A DNA stretch of 43,886 bases from JBBRXJ01 sp038248505 (GCA_038248505.1 JBBRXJ010000016.1:1-43886), one strand, 5' to 3'. Positions 26,255 through 36,029 are shown, counted from the first letter of the stretch. The notes: generated by a model not told the origin, from the letters alone. Made by a program: numbers and translations.

Positions 26255-29200
26255 ATGCTCAAAAAGCTATCATTCATATTTTTGTTGAGCTTGTTAGTTA
26301 GCAAGTTAAATGCACAAACCGATGTTGAGTTTTGGTTTGTAGCGCCTGACGTATCGTATTCGCATGGCTTAAATACAAGTAATGCCGACACATCCAAGTG
26401 GACCTATGGCGATAGACCAGCATATATTGTATTGACAGCCTTATCGTTTCCATCAACGGTTTATATTGAACAACCCGCAAATAGTGCTTTTAAAAGAATT
26501 CGTATTGATTTACCCTCAAATGCTACCGTACAATATGATTTAAGTAAATATATTGATGAGATTGAAAACCGACTAAGCAAAAATTACAATGGGCATTGGG
26601 GATACAACAATAAAGGAATTTATATTACAGCAACGGCTCCCATAACCGCATACTATGATGTTTCTGGCCCTAAAAACCCCGATTTATTCTCCTTAAAAGG
26701 AGCCAATGCTTTGGGAAATGAATTCTATACCATTTTTCAAACAGATAATTCAAATGGATATTCTGATTCCTATTCCGCCTTTCACATTGTTGCTACCACT
26801 GATTCCACTATAGTTGAAATAACACCTACCGTAGCCTTAGTTGGCGATACAATGCATATAGCAGGCAAAGTATTCAGCATCCTACTTAACAAAGGCGAGA
26901 CCTTCATAGGTGCTCCATTTGGAGGATTTTCCACTTACGGCAACCCAGTTATTAGTTCCGCTGCAAATATGCACCCCAACGGCACACATATAAAATCGAA
27001 CAAACCAATTGCTGTAACCCTTCATGATTGCTCTGTAAGCATAGGTAGTTGCAAAGATTTAAGAGGCGACCAAATGATTCCTGTTAATCTTACTGGACGT
27101 GAATATGTTGCAATAAAAGGTAAAGGAGGCGTCTATAATGGAGTTAGCGCAGAAAAAGTTTATGTTACATCTCTTGTTGAGAATGAACACATTGAAGTAA
27201 ATGGGGTATTAGCTGCAGTAATAGGGAAAGGACAACCCTATGGAATAGATATAGTTGATCCTATTCTTTATATAAAATCGAGAGACTCCACAATTTATGT
27301 GATGCAAATTTCAGGGGAAGGATGTGAAGTAGGACAAGCCATACTACCACCAATAGACTTTTGTAGTGGCTCCACTGAAGTTAATTTCACACGATCTGCA
27401 ACCTACAAGTTTTATCTCAACATATTGGTTAGAAGTGGTGCCCAAAATAATTTTTTACTTAATGGAGTAGCATCACCAAAATTAGCCGGTTCACTATTTA
27501 AACCCGTACCCGGAAGACCAGAATGGATGGCTATTTCAGCCGAATTTTCCAATACCGAAATACCTACTTTAAAAGCGGCTAAAATAACAAATACCAAAGA
27601 TTTATTTCATCTAGGTATTATCTCCTCAAATGGAGGAAGCAAAGCCGATGGAACTAGATTTGGTTATTTTTCAAATTTCAATAAGTTTCGTACAAAAGTA
27701 ATCAACACCAAAAATGGCAAGCAATCTCTTCATGCTTGCTATAAAGAACCAACCATATATTGGGCCAGCGGAGGCTTATCTGAAGGAAGCAGCACAAACC
27801 TCACCTATAAATGGAATACGGGTGCAAATACGCCTTATATTGAAATTATACCCACCCACGACGAAAATTTTTACGTTACCGTTACCCTTAATAATGGCTG
27901 TAATATTTCATCCATTGATAGTGGTATGCTCACTGTAAACCCTGAAATAATTGCCAATTCAAGTGCTTCATTAAATTTAGTGTGCGAAAAACAAGCCGTA
28001 ACTTTAAATGCTACTGGCAGTATTAATTACCGATGGAATACAGGAGACTCAACAGCTACTGCCATTATACGGCCACGAATATCAAAACTATACATCGTAA
28101 CCGTAAGCGATGCCGTTGGATGCGGGGTTACCTCTAGTGTACAAGTAAACGTAAACGCCATGCCTGTTCTGGCTTTAGCTGACACCATCAATTTTTGTAT
28201 AGGCGATTCTGCACTCATTGATACCAAGGAGAGTATTCTTCATCATTATTTATGGCAGGATGGACCGGGGGGGCCATCACGTATAGAAAACATGTCGGGT
28301 TTATACTCTGTAACAGTTACGGATGCAAAAGGATGTAGCAATTCGGATACTACACTTTTAGTAAATCGTCCGCTTCCTGTAATTTTCAAATCGGTTGATA
28401 CTAACATTTGTAAAGGCGAGCCAATTATGCTGCATGCCTCTGGTGGCAGTACTTACAAATGGAGCAATGGTAACACGGTGGCATCATTTACCATCAGCCC
28501 TTTTATTGATACAAAATATGTGGTAACAGTAAGCAGTAAATATTTATGTAAAAATACCGATAGTGTTAAGGTTCACTTGTGGACTTTGCCTATTGCTAAT
28601 GCAGGTGCCGACCAAAATATTTGCCGTAATGATAGTACAATCATTACAGCAACAGGCGGGATTACTTATAATTGGAATAATGGAATAAACGCCGCAGCAA
28701 ACAAAATAGCACCACAAACACTTACCTCATATCATGTGTTAGTTATTGATGTAAATGGCTGTAAAAAGAGTGACACAATGAATGTAGGAGTTTATACACT
28801 CCCCACATTTTCGCTTTCAAAACCAGATACCGTAAAAGTTTGTCCTGATGTTTCGGTAGCACTGAACCCAAGCGTAAGTAACGCAATAAATTTTGTTTGG
28901 AATAATGGAGCTACATCTGCAAACATAAGCGCCAAATTCGCAGGAAAATATAAGTTAATTGTAGCCGATGCCCATTTATGTAAATGGAAAGACTCTATAT
29001 TTATTTATCACTACCCTGCTCCCACAGCCAATGCAGGCATTTATAATGGCATTTGTTTAGGAGACCAAATAACGTTAACGGCCAATGGCGGAAATCGTTA
29101 TACGTGGAGCAATGGTGCAAGTACCTATTCTACTAATGTTAAACCAGCTGCATCCACAAATTATTATGTAAGTGTATATAATGTCCATAATTGTAGCGAT

Positions 29201-30460
29201 ACTGCAACGGCCAAAATAATTGTACATGCCCTACCAATACCCAACATTATTGGTATAGATAGCGCCTATATTGGAAACATGAGTTCTTTTTTTACTGCAT
29301 CACATTCTGGCAATATTTACCAATGGAATGTTGAGAAAGGAATTATAACTAACGGCAATGGCAGTAATACCATTAACACATTATGGAATACATCAACTGC
29401 TGGTAAAATAAAAATAAAAGTAGATGAAACACTTTCTAACATTGGTTGTACAGGACATGCCGAAAAAATAATCACTCTATTTGCACCACCCAAACTAAGT
29501 ATGAATAAAAAAGACATCAGTTGCTACCAAATGAATGATGGATTTGCTGAAGGATTTGTAAGTGGTGGTATCGGAATACCTACTTATTACTGGGACAACG
29601 GCATAACATCTCATTCCATATCTCAACTTCAAGAAGGAACATACCATCTTACCATTTGTGATAATAATCATTATTGCGATAGCGAGTCTGTTGATATATT
29701 GAGACCCGACCCACTACTTTTTGATATTATTGTAAAAAACGACAACCCATGTTATGGCGATCAGCAAGGCTCCATAAATATTGTAACGACTGGTGGTACA
29801 GCGCCTATCAATTACTTTATAAATGGGGCATCAACCAATAACATGATGGATCGTTTGCAAGCAGGACGCTACTTTTTAGTGATTAAGGATAAGGAAAATT
29901 GCAGCATTGATACAAGTATAACCATTACTCAAGCCGAAAAAATACAATTATGGTTAACCGCAAGCGCACCCTATTGTCCACAAACAAGCGATGGAGGATT
30001 AACGATACATGCAACAGGAGGAAGTCCGATTATTGATAATTTTGACTCCATTTATACTTATACATGGAATGATGGTTCGGTCACAGAAAAAATTGAAAAT
30101 TTAGCAGCAGGACATTATTCTGTTATCGTAACAGATAAAAATGAATGCAGCAATACCATTTGGTACAATCTAATAGCAGCAAGAGATCTATGTATAAATG
30201 TACCCACCGTTTTCTCGCCCAACGGTGATGGAGTAAATGATCTTTGGCGCATATCCAATCTCACTAATTTTTATCCAGAAGCGGAGGTGTATGTATATGA
30301 TCGAATGGGAGTGCTATTATCAAGCTCAAAAGGTAGCGATATACTATGGGATGGACGCAGAGATAATCGTGTTACACATATTGACTCCTATCATTATATT
30401 ATTGAATTTAATGATAAGGCAGGCAGTTATCAAACGGGGCAGGTAACTTTATTGAAGTAG
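26255..30460 (+). CDS. Giant T9SS type B (gliding-motility C-terminus) surface protein
   Basis: The 1401-residue protein has a signal peptide (MLKKLSFIFLLSLLVSKLNAQ). The first about 370 residues form an IgGFc-binding-like domain, with EFWFVAPD, AYIVLTALSFPSTVYI, GIYITATAPITAYYDV, AFHIVATTDSTIVEITPT and RGDQMIPVNLTGREYVAIKG. Residues of about 490 to 1000 hold serial PKD/Ig-like repeats with the skeleton C, LTATGG, YxWSNG, TxYxVTV, C..D. SprB-like repeats follow (CYQMNDGFAEGFVSGGIGIP, CYGDQQGSINIVTTGGTAP). The end is the type B sorting domain: VPTVFSPNGDGVNDLWRI, VYVYDRMGVLL, LWDGRRDN, GQVTLLK. It should be a large adhesin exported by T9SS, possibly used in gliding. The tool-like ATG at 26251 is out of frame; the ATG at 26255 is the start. 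Confidence 0.85.
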   Translation: MLKKLSFIFLLSLLVSKLNAQTDVEFWFVAPDVSYSHGLNTSNADTSKWTYGDRPAYIVLTALSFPSTVYIEQPANSAFKRIRIDLPSNATVQYDLSKYIDEIENRLSKNYNGHWGYNNKGIYITATAPITAYYDVSGPKNPDLFSLKGANALGNEFYTIFQTDNSNGYSDSYSAFHIVATTDSTIVEITPTVALVGDTMHIAGKVFSILLNKGETFIGAPFGGFSTYGNPVISSAANMHPNGTHIKSNKPIAVTLHDCSVSIGSCKDLRGDQMIPVNLTGREYVAIKGKGGVYNGVSAEKVYVTSLVENEHIEVNGVLAAVIGKGQPYGIDIVDPILYIKSRDSTIYVMQISGEGCEVGQAILPPIDFCSGSTEVNFTRSATYKFYLNILVRSGAQNNFLLNGVASPKLAGSLFKPVPGRPEWMAISAEFSNTEIPTLKAAKITNTKDLFHLGIISSNGGSKADGTRFGYFSNFNKFRTKVINTKNGKQSLHACYKEPTIYWASGGLSEGSSTNLTYKWNTGANTPYIEIIPTHDENFYVTVTLNNGCNISSIDSGMLTVNPEIIANSSASLNLVCEKQAVTLNATGSINYRWNTGDSTATAIIRPRISKLYIVTVSDAVGCGVTSSVQVNVNAMPVLALADTINFCIGDSALIDTKESILHHYLWQDGPGGPSRIENMSGLYSVTVTDAKGCSNSDTTLLVNRPLPVIFKSVDTNICKGEPIMLHASGGSTYKWSNGNTVASFTISPFIDTKYVVTVSSKYLCKNTDSVKVHLWTLPIANAGADQNICRNDSTIITATGGITYNWNNGINAAANKIAPQTLTSYHVLVIDVNGCKKSDTMNVGVYTLPTFSLSKPDTVKVCPDVSVALNPSVSNAINFVWNNGATSANISAKFAGKYKLIVADAHLCKWKDSIFIYHYPAPTANAGIYNGICLGDQITLTANGGNRYTWSNGASTYSTNVKPAASTNYYVSVYNVHNCSDTATAKIIVHALPIPNIIGIDSAYIGNMSSFFTASHSGNIYQWNVEKGIITNGNGSNTINTLWNTSTAGKIKIKVDETLSNIGCTGHAEKIITLFAPPKLSMNKKDISCYQMNDGFAEGFVSGGIGIPTYYWDNGITSHSISQLQEGTYHLTICDNNHYCDSESVDILRPDPLLFDIIVKNDNPCYGDQQGSINIVTTGGTAPINYFINGASTNNMMDRLQAGRYFLVIKDKENCSIDTSITITQAEKIQLWLTASAPYCPQTSDGGLTIHATGGSPIIDNFDSIYTYTWNDGSVTEKIENLAAGHYSVIVTDKNECSNTIWYNLIAARDLCINVPTVFSPNGDGVNDLWRISNLTNFYPEAEVYVYDRMGVLLSSSKGSDILWDGRRDNRVTHIDSYHYIIEFNDKAGSYQTGQVTLLK

Positions 30461-30502
30461 GCTTTCATTTTACGAATGCCGGCCTCAACTACCTACATTG
30501 AA

Positions 30503-31471
30503 TCAAATAAGATATTCGAGAATGCGGCTCCACGGATTGAATGGTGTAAGTTCTCCTAAACCTAATGCTGTTATGGCCGCAGCAATTTGTTGTTCTTCTT
30601 TAAGATTAAAGCTTTTTGAATAAAAGATCCCGGTTTCCATCATAGCAGAGCGATTAACTAAGCCAACTAATTCGGAACCAGTGACACGAGTATCGTAACC
30701 AGCAGCAAGTCTTTTAACCTCTTCGTATGCGAGCCAGATAGGTGTTTTTTCAAAATCAGTTAAGTTGAGAGAAACCTGTACTTTATTAAAATCTTTAATA
30801 TACCAACCGGTTGATTTTAGGTGCATGAAACGTTCATCAATGCTTCGTTTCTTGCGTAATGCGGCTGCAATATTATGAGCTATATCAACCGAATCTGTTT
30901 CTAAATTTATATTAAATGCAATAAGAAATTTTCGAGCACCAATAACAATAGCCCCTGAGCGAGCGTTAAATGATTTAGGGCCATAATCTGGATGCCATTC
31001 GGGTTTCGACATTTTATATTCCAGGCCTTCATACTCGCCTCTGCGAATATCTTCAAGGGCTTTATGATCTTGATTAATAGCAGACTCTTCATACATATAA
31101 ATAGGAATATGAAGCTCCTGGCCTACCCTTTTTGCCAAACGATAAGACAATTCAATAACCTCCGACATGCTAACATTAGCAACTGGCACAAGAGGACAGA
31201 CATCGGCTGCGCCAATACGAGGATGCTTGCCAGTTTGAGTGCGCATATCAATATTTTCAGTTGCCATAGCAATGGCATTAAATGCAGCCTCTAAAACGGG
31301 TTCTGGCTCACCTATAAAAGTAACCACGGTACGATTTACATCTTTACCACCATCAACACGCAAAATACGAACCCCATTAACGCCTCTAATAGAATCAACA
31401 ATGAGTGCTATAACCTTTTCGTTACAGCCTTCACTAAAGTTCGGTATGCATTCTATAATTTTGCGAGACAT
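30503..31471 (-). CDS. ftcD: Glutamate formimidoyltransferase
   Basis: This enzyme moves the formimino group from formiminoglutamate to tetrahydrofolate at the end of histidine breakdown. The start is the ATG at 31471, because MSRKIIECIPNFSEGCNE is the conserved N-terminus; the open frame upstream runs into ribH and is not used. The 322 residues match the transferase alone, without the cyclodeaminase domain of the mammalian fusion. Other family blocks are TFIGEPEPVLEAAFNAI, TGKHPRIGAADVCPLVPV, PIYMYEESA and FNARSGAIVIGARKFLIAFN. It follows ribH by 4 bases on the same strand. No other histidine-use genes are in the window, so the pairing with ribH may be a local operon of one-carbon and flavin metabolism. 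Confidence 0.93.
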   Translation of the reverse strand: MSRKIIECIPNFSEGCNEKVIALIVDSIRGVNGVRILRVDGGKDVNRTVVTFIGEPEPVLEAAFNAIAMATENIDMRTQTGKHPRIGAADVCPLVPVANVSMSEVIELSYRLAKRVGQELHIPIYMYEESAINQDHKALEDIRRGEYEGLEYKMSKPEWHPDYGPKSFNARSGAIVIGARKFLIAFNINLETDSVDIAHNIAAALRKKRSIDERFMHLKSTGWYIKDFNKVQVSLNLTDFEKTPIWLAYEEVKRLAAGYDTRVTGSELVGLVNRSAMMETGIFYSKSFNLKEEQQIAAAITALGLGELTPFNPWSRILEYLI

Positions 31472-31475
31472 GAAT

Positions 31476-31979
31476 CTATTTCTTCTTATTAAGATTTTTT
31501 GATAATGCGACCATTTTGATCGCGGTAACAGCAGCTTCGTCTCCCTTGTTTCCGTGCTTTCCACCAGCACGATCAAGTGCCTGCTGTAAATTGTCTGTTG
31601 TTAAAACACCAAAAATTACGGGCGTTTTCAAATCAATATTTAATTGAGTAATACCTTGGGTGACAGACAAACAAACATAGTCGAAATGAGGTGTATCCCC
31701 TTTAATCACACATCCCAAGCATATTATTGCATCAGGTTTAAATACACTTTGAGCCAATAATTTCGCTGCAAAAGTAAGCTCAACCGTACCCGGTACATGT
31801 TCAATTTTAATCGCTGTTTCTTTAACACCATTCGCTAATAACACCTTAAGAGCCCCATTAGCTAGAACATCTGTTATATTATCATTCCACTCAGCTACCA
31901 CAATACCAAAACGCATTCCTTTTGCAATAGGCATTTGATCTTTTTCGTATGATGATAAATTCTTTAATGCAGTAGCCAT
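31476..31979 (-). CDS. ribH: 6,7-dimethyl-8-ribityllumazine synthase
   Basis: RibH condenses 5-amino-6-ribitylaminouracil with dihydroxybutanone phosphate, the penultimate step of riboflavin synthesis. It usually assembles as a 60-mer or pentamer. The 167-residue protein has the family motifs FGIVVAEWNDNI, VPGTVELTFAAKLLA, CLGCVIKGDTPHFDYV (substrate site) and PVIFGVLTTDNLQQALDRAGG followed by NKGDEAA. It lies between a TPR protein gene, separated by a terminator, and ftcD, to which it is nearly joined (4 bases). Confidence 0.96.
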   Translation of the reverse strand: MATALKNLSSYEKDQMPIAKGMRFGIVVAEWNDNITDVLANGALKVLLANGVKETAIKIEHVPGTVELTFAAKLLAQSVFKPDAIICLGCVIKGDTPHFDYVCLSVTQGITQLNIDLKTPVIFGVLTTDNLQQALDRAGGKHGNKGDEAAVTAIKMVALSKNLNKKK

Positions 31980-32043
31980 TTAAACAATATATTAAATTTC
32001 AATTATTTTGAAACGAAGGTACGAATATGATTTATTAAAAGCA

Positions 32044-32071
32044 AAAAGGCTGCCCTTTTAGGCAGCCTTTT
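32044..32071 (-). terminator. Terminator after the TPR gene
   Basis: An 11-bp perfect stem (AAAAGGCTGCC / GGCAGCCTTTT) encloses a 6-base loop. On the minus strand it follows the TPR stop by a few bases and ends in a T-run. The symmetrical A/T flanks mean it could also work rightward, but no gene reads into it from that side. Confidence 0.85.
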
Positions 32072-32074
32072 ATA

Positions 32075-32755
32075 TTAATTTTTTGCTTCGGCGCGCGCTA
32101 TATACTTCTCTGCATAGCGTGATTGCATACTAAAAGGATATTCATATTTAATTTTTTTGTATGCCTCAAGTGCTGAGGCAGCATCACTCGTTTTATCATA
32201 AACCATAGCTAGTTTAAATAAATAGAGCGGTCTCGTATAGTCGTTTTTACTATAATTAGCAGCCTTCTTGTAATATTTAATCGCTTGGTCATCTTCATTT
32301 AATTCAAGAAAGGCATCACCCATAGAACCGTATGCAATAGGTTGTATCATCTTATCACCCGCATTAAACTTTTTTAGATAATCAATTGCATTCTGAAATT
32401 CACCTAAACGTAAATAACTAATACCAGCATAGTAACAAGCGAGCTTACCTGTTTTTGTAACACTATACTCATCAGCAATATCGACAAAACCCATATAGTT
32501 CCCATCGCCCTTGAGCGCGAGGTTAAATGAATCTTGAGTAAAATATTTTTCGGCAACAAAAATCTGTGATTGAGCTTCTTTCTCCTTAGGAGCCACAATA
32601 AGTTTTGTGTATCCAAAAAATAATACAACAATAGCTAGAATACCGCCACCTACCATTGTAATTACCTTCTTATTATTCTCGAAAAATAGTTCGGCACTTG
32701 TAAAACCAAGTCCAAAATTTTCAGAACTTCCTGTGTTTTCAGTATTTATAGACAT
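32075..32755 (-). CDS. Membrane-anchored tetratricopeptide-repeat protein
   Basis: The start is the ATG at 32755 (MSINTENTGSSENFG); the open extension upstream is not protein-like. The 226-residue protein has a short polar N-terminus, one membrane segment (about residues 30-50, ITMVGGGILAIVVLFFGYTK), and then TPR-type helical pairs through residue 226 (YYAGISYLRLGEFQNAIDYL, AYGSMGDAFLELNEDDQAIK, KLAMVYDKTSDAASALEAY). The repeats should lie in the periplasm and mediate protein contacts. A TPR protein beside ribH, with recF and a DUF721 gene divergent, is a neighbourhood often kept in Bacteroidota. The exact role is unknown. Confidence 0.75.
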   Translation of the reverse strand: MSINTENTGSSENFGLGFTSAELFFENNKKVITMVGGGILAIVVLFFGYTKLIVAPKEKEAQSQIFVAEKYFTQDSFNLALKGDGNYMGFVDIADEYSVTKTGKLACYYAGISYLRLGEFQNAIDYLKKFNAGDKMIQPIAYGSMGDAFLELNEDDQAIKYYKKAANYSKNDYTRPLYLFKLAMVYDKTSDAASALEAYKKIKYEYPFSMQSRYAEKYIARAEAKN

Positions 32756-33391
32756 ATTTATTAAGTTTTCGTTTTTTAAAGCATTGCAAATGTAAACTTT
32801 TTGCTTTGTAATTTGAAACAATAGAGAAAAAAAACTTTCAACTAACTAATAATGTATGCGTTATATATTAAACGGTGACGAGTAGGGTGACGTTTGGTCA
32901 ATCGAAGCACGAAATTGCCAACCCACTACAACGTTTATTAGATGTAAAGACTTCTAATTTAGCACTATCTGCAAAATACTTACGGAAATTTGCCCTCGGC
33001 TATAGATTTCAAAAAATGGAACAAAGAAAGAAATCGCTCAAGCAAAAAATCTAAACCATAAACGAAATACCATTCCATGCAGTGCTGTTTTTTTTTAATG
33101 CTAGCCAATAGATGGCGGCATGAAATAGTTTTTTATTGCGAACTACAATCCCGTCCATTTACACCGAACTTGATGTATGGCAGAATGTTTGAATAAGCAC
33201 TTAAACACAATTTTATACCACATGTGTGTGCCTTGAATGGTAAACATACCAAAACTCGGGTTAATTGATAAAAAATGGTCATTATTTTCATTTTTTTGTA
33301 TAAGTAAGAGGGAATCAGTTAATAATTAACATTCCTATTAAAAAGCGGAATATAGAGCAATGAACATGCTCTTTTTATGTAATTTTGTTTT
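32756..33391. other. Intergenic region between TPR gene and recF
   Basis: This 0.6-kb gap separates two divergent units. It holds one rightward GTG-initiated frame of 59 codons (32875-33054) with a protein-like, Lys/Leu-rich composition but no recognised family. There is a weak hairpin AGAGCA/TGCTCT (33354-33372) followed by T, and the recF -7 box. No RNA gene or repeat was recognised. The larger part is AT-rich and shows nothing I can name. Confidence 0.4.
33380..33387 (+). promoter_or_regulatory. -7 promoter box of recF
   Basis: TAATTTTG matches TAnnTTTG and ends only 4 bases before the recF ATG (33392). Transcription from it would start at or about the start codon, giving a leaderless or nearly leaderless mRNA. 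Confidence 0.45.
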
Positions 33392-34495
33392 ATGTATTTA
33401 CAAAGACTTTCACTCGTTAACTTTAAGAATTATGCCGAAGCAGACCTACGATTCACCACTCGTATAAACTGTTTTGTTGGCGACAATGGCGTAGGAAAAA
33501 CAAATTTACTGGATGCCATTCATTACTTATCGCTTTGCAAAAGTTATTTCAATGGAACAGATGTACAAAACATAAAATATGATTGTCCATGTTTTATCAT
33601 ACAAGGCTATTTCTCCAGAGATGAACAAGAGGAAGAAATCTATTGTGCAGTATTACCCGGTAAAAAGAAACAATTCAAACGCAACAAAAAAGACTATCCC
33701 AAAATGGCTGATCATATAGGATTACTGCCTGTAGTAGTGATTTCTCCCTATGATAGCACATTAATTATTGATGGTAGTGAAGAGCGCCGAAGATTTTTAA
33801 ACACCGTAATATCGCAATACGACAAAGAATACCTGAACCTGCTTATTCGCTACAATAACACGCTTATGCAGCGCAACAAGCTCTTAAAAGACGCTGCTAA
33901 CTCGGGCCGATTAGATGATGATACGCTTTCAGTTTATGATGAACAGTTATCACAATACGGAACAAGAATATTTGAGCGTCGTAGCGATTTTATAAAAGAC
34001 GTTCTGCCTATATTTAACACCTATTACACACAAATATCTGGCGAACGTGAAAATATTGAACTCATCTATTCATCGCAACTACAAAAGCATAGTTTATTAA
34101 AACTTTTACAAAATAATAGAGAAAAGGATCGCGTACTTGAATACACCACATCAGGCATTCATAAAGATGATCTCATTATGACGCTTGGCGGACATTCACT
34201 AAAAACAGCCGGTTCACAAGGACAACAAAAAACTTTTCTCACCGCATTAAAATTTGCTGAATTTGATTTCATACGAAACAAGCAAGGAATAAAACCCATT
34301 CTCTTATTAGATGATATTTTTGATAAATTCGATAAATCGAGGGTTGAGCAGATAATGCGCATAGTTTCTGAGGACCATTTTGGTCAGATATTTATTACCG
34401 ACACCAACCATCAGCATCTTAAAGATGTATTAGGAAATATAGCTCTCGACCACCGATTCTTTGAAGTCACTGATGGGAAAATAAACGAGATATAA
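33392..34495 (+). CDS. recF: DNA replication/repair protein RecF
   Basis: RecF helps load RecA at single-strand gaps, with RecO and RecR. The 367-residue protein is an SMC/ABC-type ATPase: N-terminal MYLQRLSLVNFKNYAEADLRF, Walker A in GDNGVGKTN (about residues 31-39), the RecF block KSYFNGTD, VISPYDSTLIIDGSEERRRFL, the ABC signature SQGQQKT, and Walker B LLLDDIFDKFD. All are intact. It overlaps the DUF721 gene by one base (TAATG), so the two are translationally coupled. Its promoter box lies unusually close to the ATG. Confidence 0.96.
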   Translation: MYLQRLSLVNFKNYAEADLRFTTRINCFVGDNGVGKTNLLDAIHYLSLCKSYFNGTDVQNIKYDCPCFIIQGYFSRDEQEEEIYCAVLPGKKKQFKRNKKDYPKMADHIGLLPVVVISPYDSTLIIDGSEERRRFLNTVISQYDKEYLNLLIRYNNTLMQRNKLLKDAANSGRLDDDTLSVYDEQLSQYGTRIFERRSDFIKDVLPIFNTYYTQISGERENIELIYSSQLQKHSLLKLLQNNREKDRVLEYTTSGIHKDDLIMTLGGHSLKTAGSQGQQKTFLTALKFAEFDFIRNKQGIKPILLLDDIFDKFDKSRVEQIMRIVSEDHFGQIFITDTNHQHLKDVLGNIALDHRFFEVTDGKINEI

Positions 34496-34785
34496 TGAGA
34501 AGAACCTACACACAAAATATAAGAGAAGTTGTTGATTCCTTACTTAAAGAACTTAAGATAGATCGCAAAATAAAAGAGGTACGAGCCATTCGTACCTGGG
34601 AGGATATAGTTGGTCGCTCCGCTGCTAAACTAACAACAGACATAAAAATTTATAACAGCGTAATGTATGTGCATCTTAACTCATCGGTTGTTCGCAACGA
34701 ATTGAGCATGATGAAAACGGCCATCATTGAAGCAGTCAATAGAAAGGCTGGTGAAACTATTATTACGGATATCGTTTTACGGTGA
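34495..34785 (+). CDS. DUF721 (DciA-like) protein
   Basis: The 96-residue protein matches the DUF721 family: LLKELKIDRKIKEVRAIRTW, then IVGRSAAKLTTDIKIYNSVM, LNSSVVRNELSMMKTAIIEA and a final TIITDIVLR. In many bacteria the related DciA protein loads the replicative helicase DnaB, and this short form is the Bacteroidota version with only the KH-like core. It starts within the recF stop codon (TAATG), which suggests coupled translation with RecF and a role at replication or repair forks. No membrane segment or signal peptide is present. Confidence 0.82.
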   Translation: MRRTYTQNIREVVDSLLKELKIDRKIKEVRAIRTWEDIVGRSAAKLTTDIKIYNSVMYVHLNSSVVRNELSMMKTAIIEAVNRKAGETIITDIVLR

Positions 34786-35023
34786 GGAGTGATCCGCCGC
34801 GGTGTGTTGAGAGACATGAGAAAAGAATAAATTGAATTTTCTTAGCTTAGCATAATCTCTAAACATATTGTTGCTCTTAAACAGGATTGTAATGAAAAAA
34901 GCTCGCAAATCTGATGATCTACAAGCTTTTAATATGCATTAATTATTGTTTTATAAAATATGATTCGTTTCTTTAGTCAAGGCTTTCTTTATTATCTTCT
35001 TAAATAAATAGCAAATCAACAAA

Positions 35024-35884
35024 CTAACCTAAATACGATTTTAATAATTTACTGCGTGAAGTATTGCGTAAGCGTCGTATTGCTTTTTCTTTTATTTGAC
35101 GAACTCGCTCGCGGGTAAGATTAAAAAATTCGGCAATTTCTTCGAGAGTCATTTCAGGGGCATTTATGCCAAAGAAATAACGAATAACATCACGTTCTCT
35201 ATCCGTTAATGTTGAGATAGCTCTTTCAATTTCTTTTTTGAGCGATTCATTTATGAGACCTTTATCGGCATTAGGCGAATCAGGATTGATAATTACATCC
35301 ATCAAGCTATTGTCATCGTCATCCATAAATGGCGCATCCATTGATTTGTGCCGACCTGATATACGAAGGGTATCCGATACTTTTTCAGGAGTAATTTGCA
35401 TTACGGTGGCCAACTCATCGGGTGAAGGAGCGCGCTCAAACTCTTGTTCGAACTTAATAAAAGCTTTATTAATTCTATTTAATGAACCTACCTGATTCAA
35501 GGGTAAACGCACAATGCGCGATTGTTCTGCAATATCTTGTAGTATGGATTGACGAATCCACCATACTGCATAACTAATAAATTTAAAACCTTTGGTTTCA
35601 TCAAATTTCTCAGCCGCTTTAATAAGGCCTAAGTTGCCTTCATTAATTAAATCGGGGAGCGTTAAACCCTGATTCTGATACTGTTTTGCAACAGAAACCA
35701 CAAATCGAAGATTTGCTTTGGTGAGTTTTTCAAGAGCAACTCTGTCTCCTTTTTTAATACGACGCGCTAATTCAACTTCCTCATCAACCGTTATAAGGCT
35801 TTCACGACTTATTTCTTGAAGATACTTATCAACAGAAGTACTTTCACGATTGGTAATCGATTTTGTAATTTTTAGTTGACGCAT
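35024..35884 (-). CDS. rpoD: Primary RNA polymerase sigma factor
   Basis: The 286-residue protein is the short primary sigma of Bacteroidota (sigma-ABfr type). It lacks region 1.1 and goes from region 1.2 (DKYLQEISRESLITVDEEV) to region 2 (NLRFVVSVAKQYQNQGLTLPD and DETKGFKFISYAVWWIRQSI), region 3 and region 4 (LTDRERDVIRYFFGI, TLEEIAEFFNLTRERVRQIK). Region 2 and 4 residues differ from the sigma-70 of other phyla, in keeping with the TAnnTTTG promoters seen here. It lies alone after the HtrA gene on the same strand, with its own perfect promoter. Confidence 0.95.
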   Translation of the reverse strand: MRQLKITKSITNRESTSVDKYLQEISRESLITVDEEVELARRIKKGDRVALEKLTKANLRFVVSVAKQYQNQGLTLPDLINEGNLGLIKAAEKFDETKGFKFISYAVWWIRQSILQDIAEQSRIVRLPLNQVGSLNRINKAFIKFEQEFERAPSPDELATVMQITPEKVSDTLRISGRHKSMDAPFMDDDDNSLMDVIINPDSPNADKGLINESLKKEIERAISTLTDRERDVIRYFFGINAPEMTLEEIAEFFNLTRERVRQIKEKAIRRLRNTSRSKLLKSYLG

Positions 35885-35903
35885 AAGGTTTAGGTTTATT
35901 ATT

Positions 35904-35935
35904 CAAATATATCGTAAAGGATAACAAAAGTCAAA
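35904..35935 (-). promoter_or_regulatory. Consensus promoter of rpoD
   Basis: On the minus strand TTTG (35935-35932), a 20-base spacer and TATATTTG (35911-35904) match the Bacteroidota -33/-7 consensus exactly. The start site would be about 15 bases before the rpoD ATG. Confidence 0.65.
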
Positions 35936-36004
35936 AAAAAGTCTCATTAAATGTTACCATAGTTATCCAAGCTTACTAATAATCTAATAGTGTGCAATTT
36001 AAAC

Positions 36005-36024
36005 ACTGGTATAAAAATACCAGT
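36005..36024 (-). terminator. Possible terminator after htrA
   Basis: ACTGGTA/TACCAGT form a 7-bp stem with a 6-base loop just beyond the htrA stop. Only GTTT follows on the minus strand, so the U-run is weak and termination is uncertain. Confidence 0.4.
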
Positions 36025-36029
36025 CAAAA

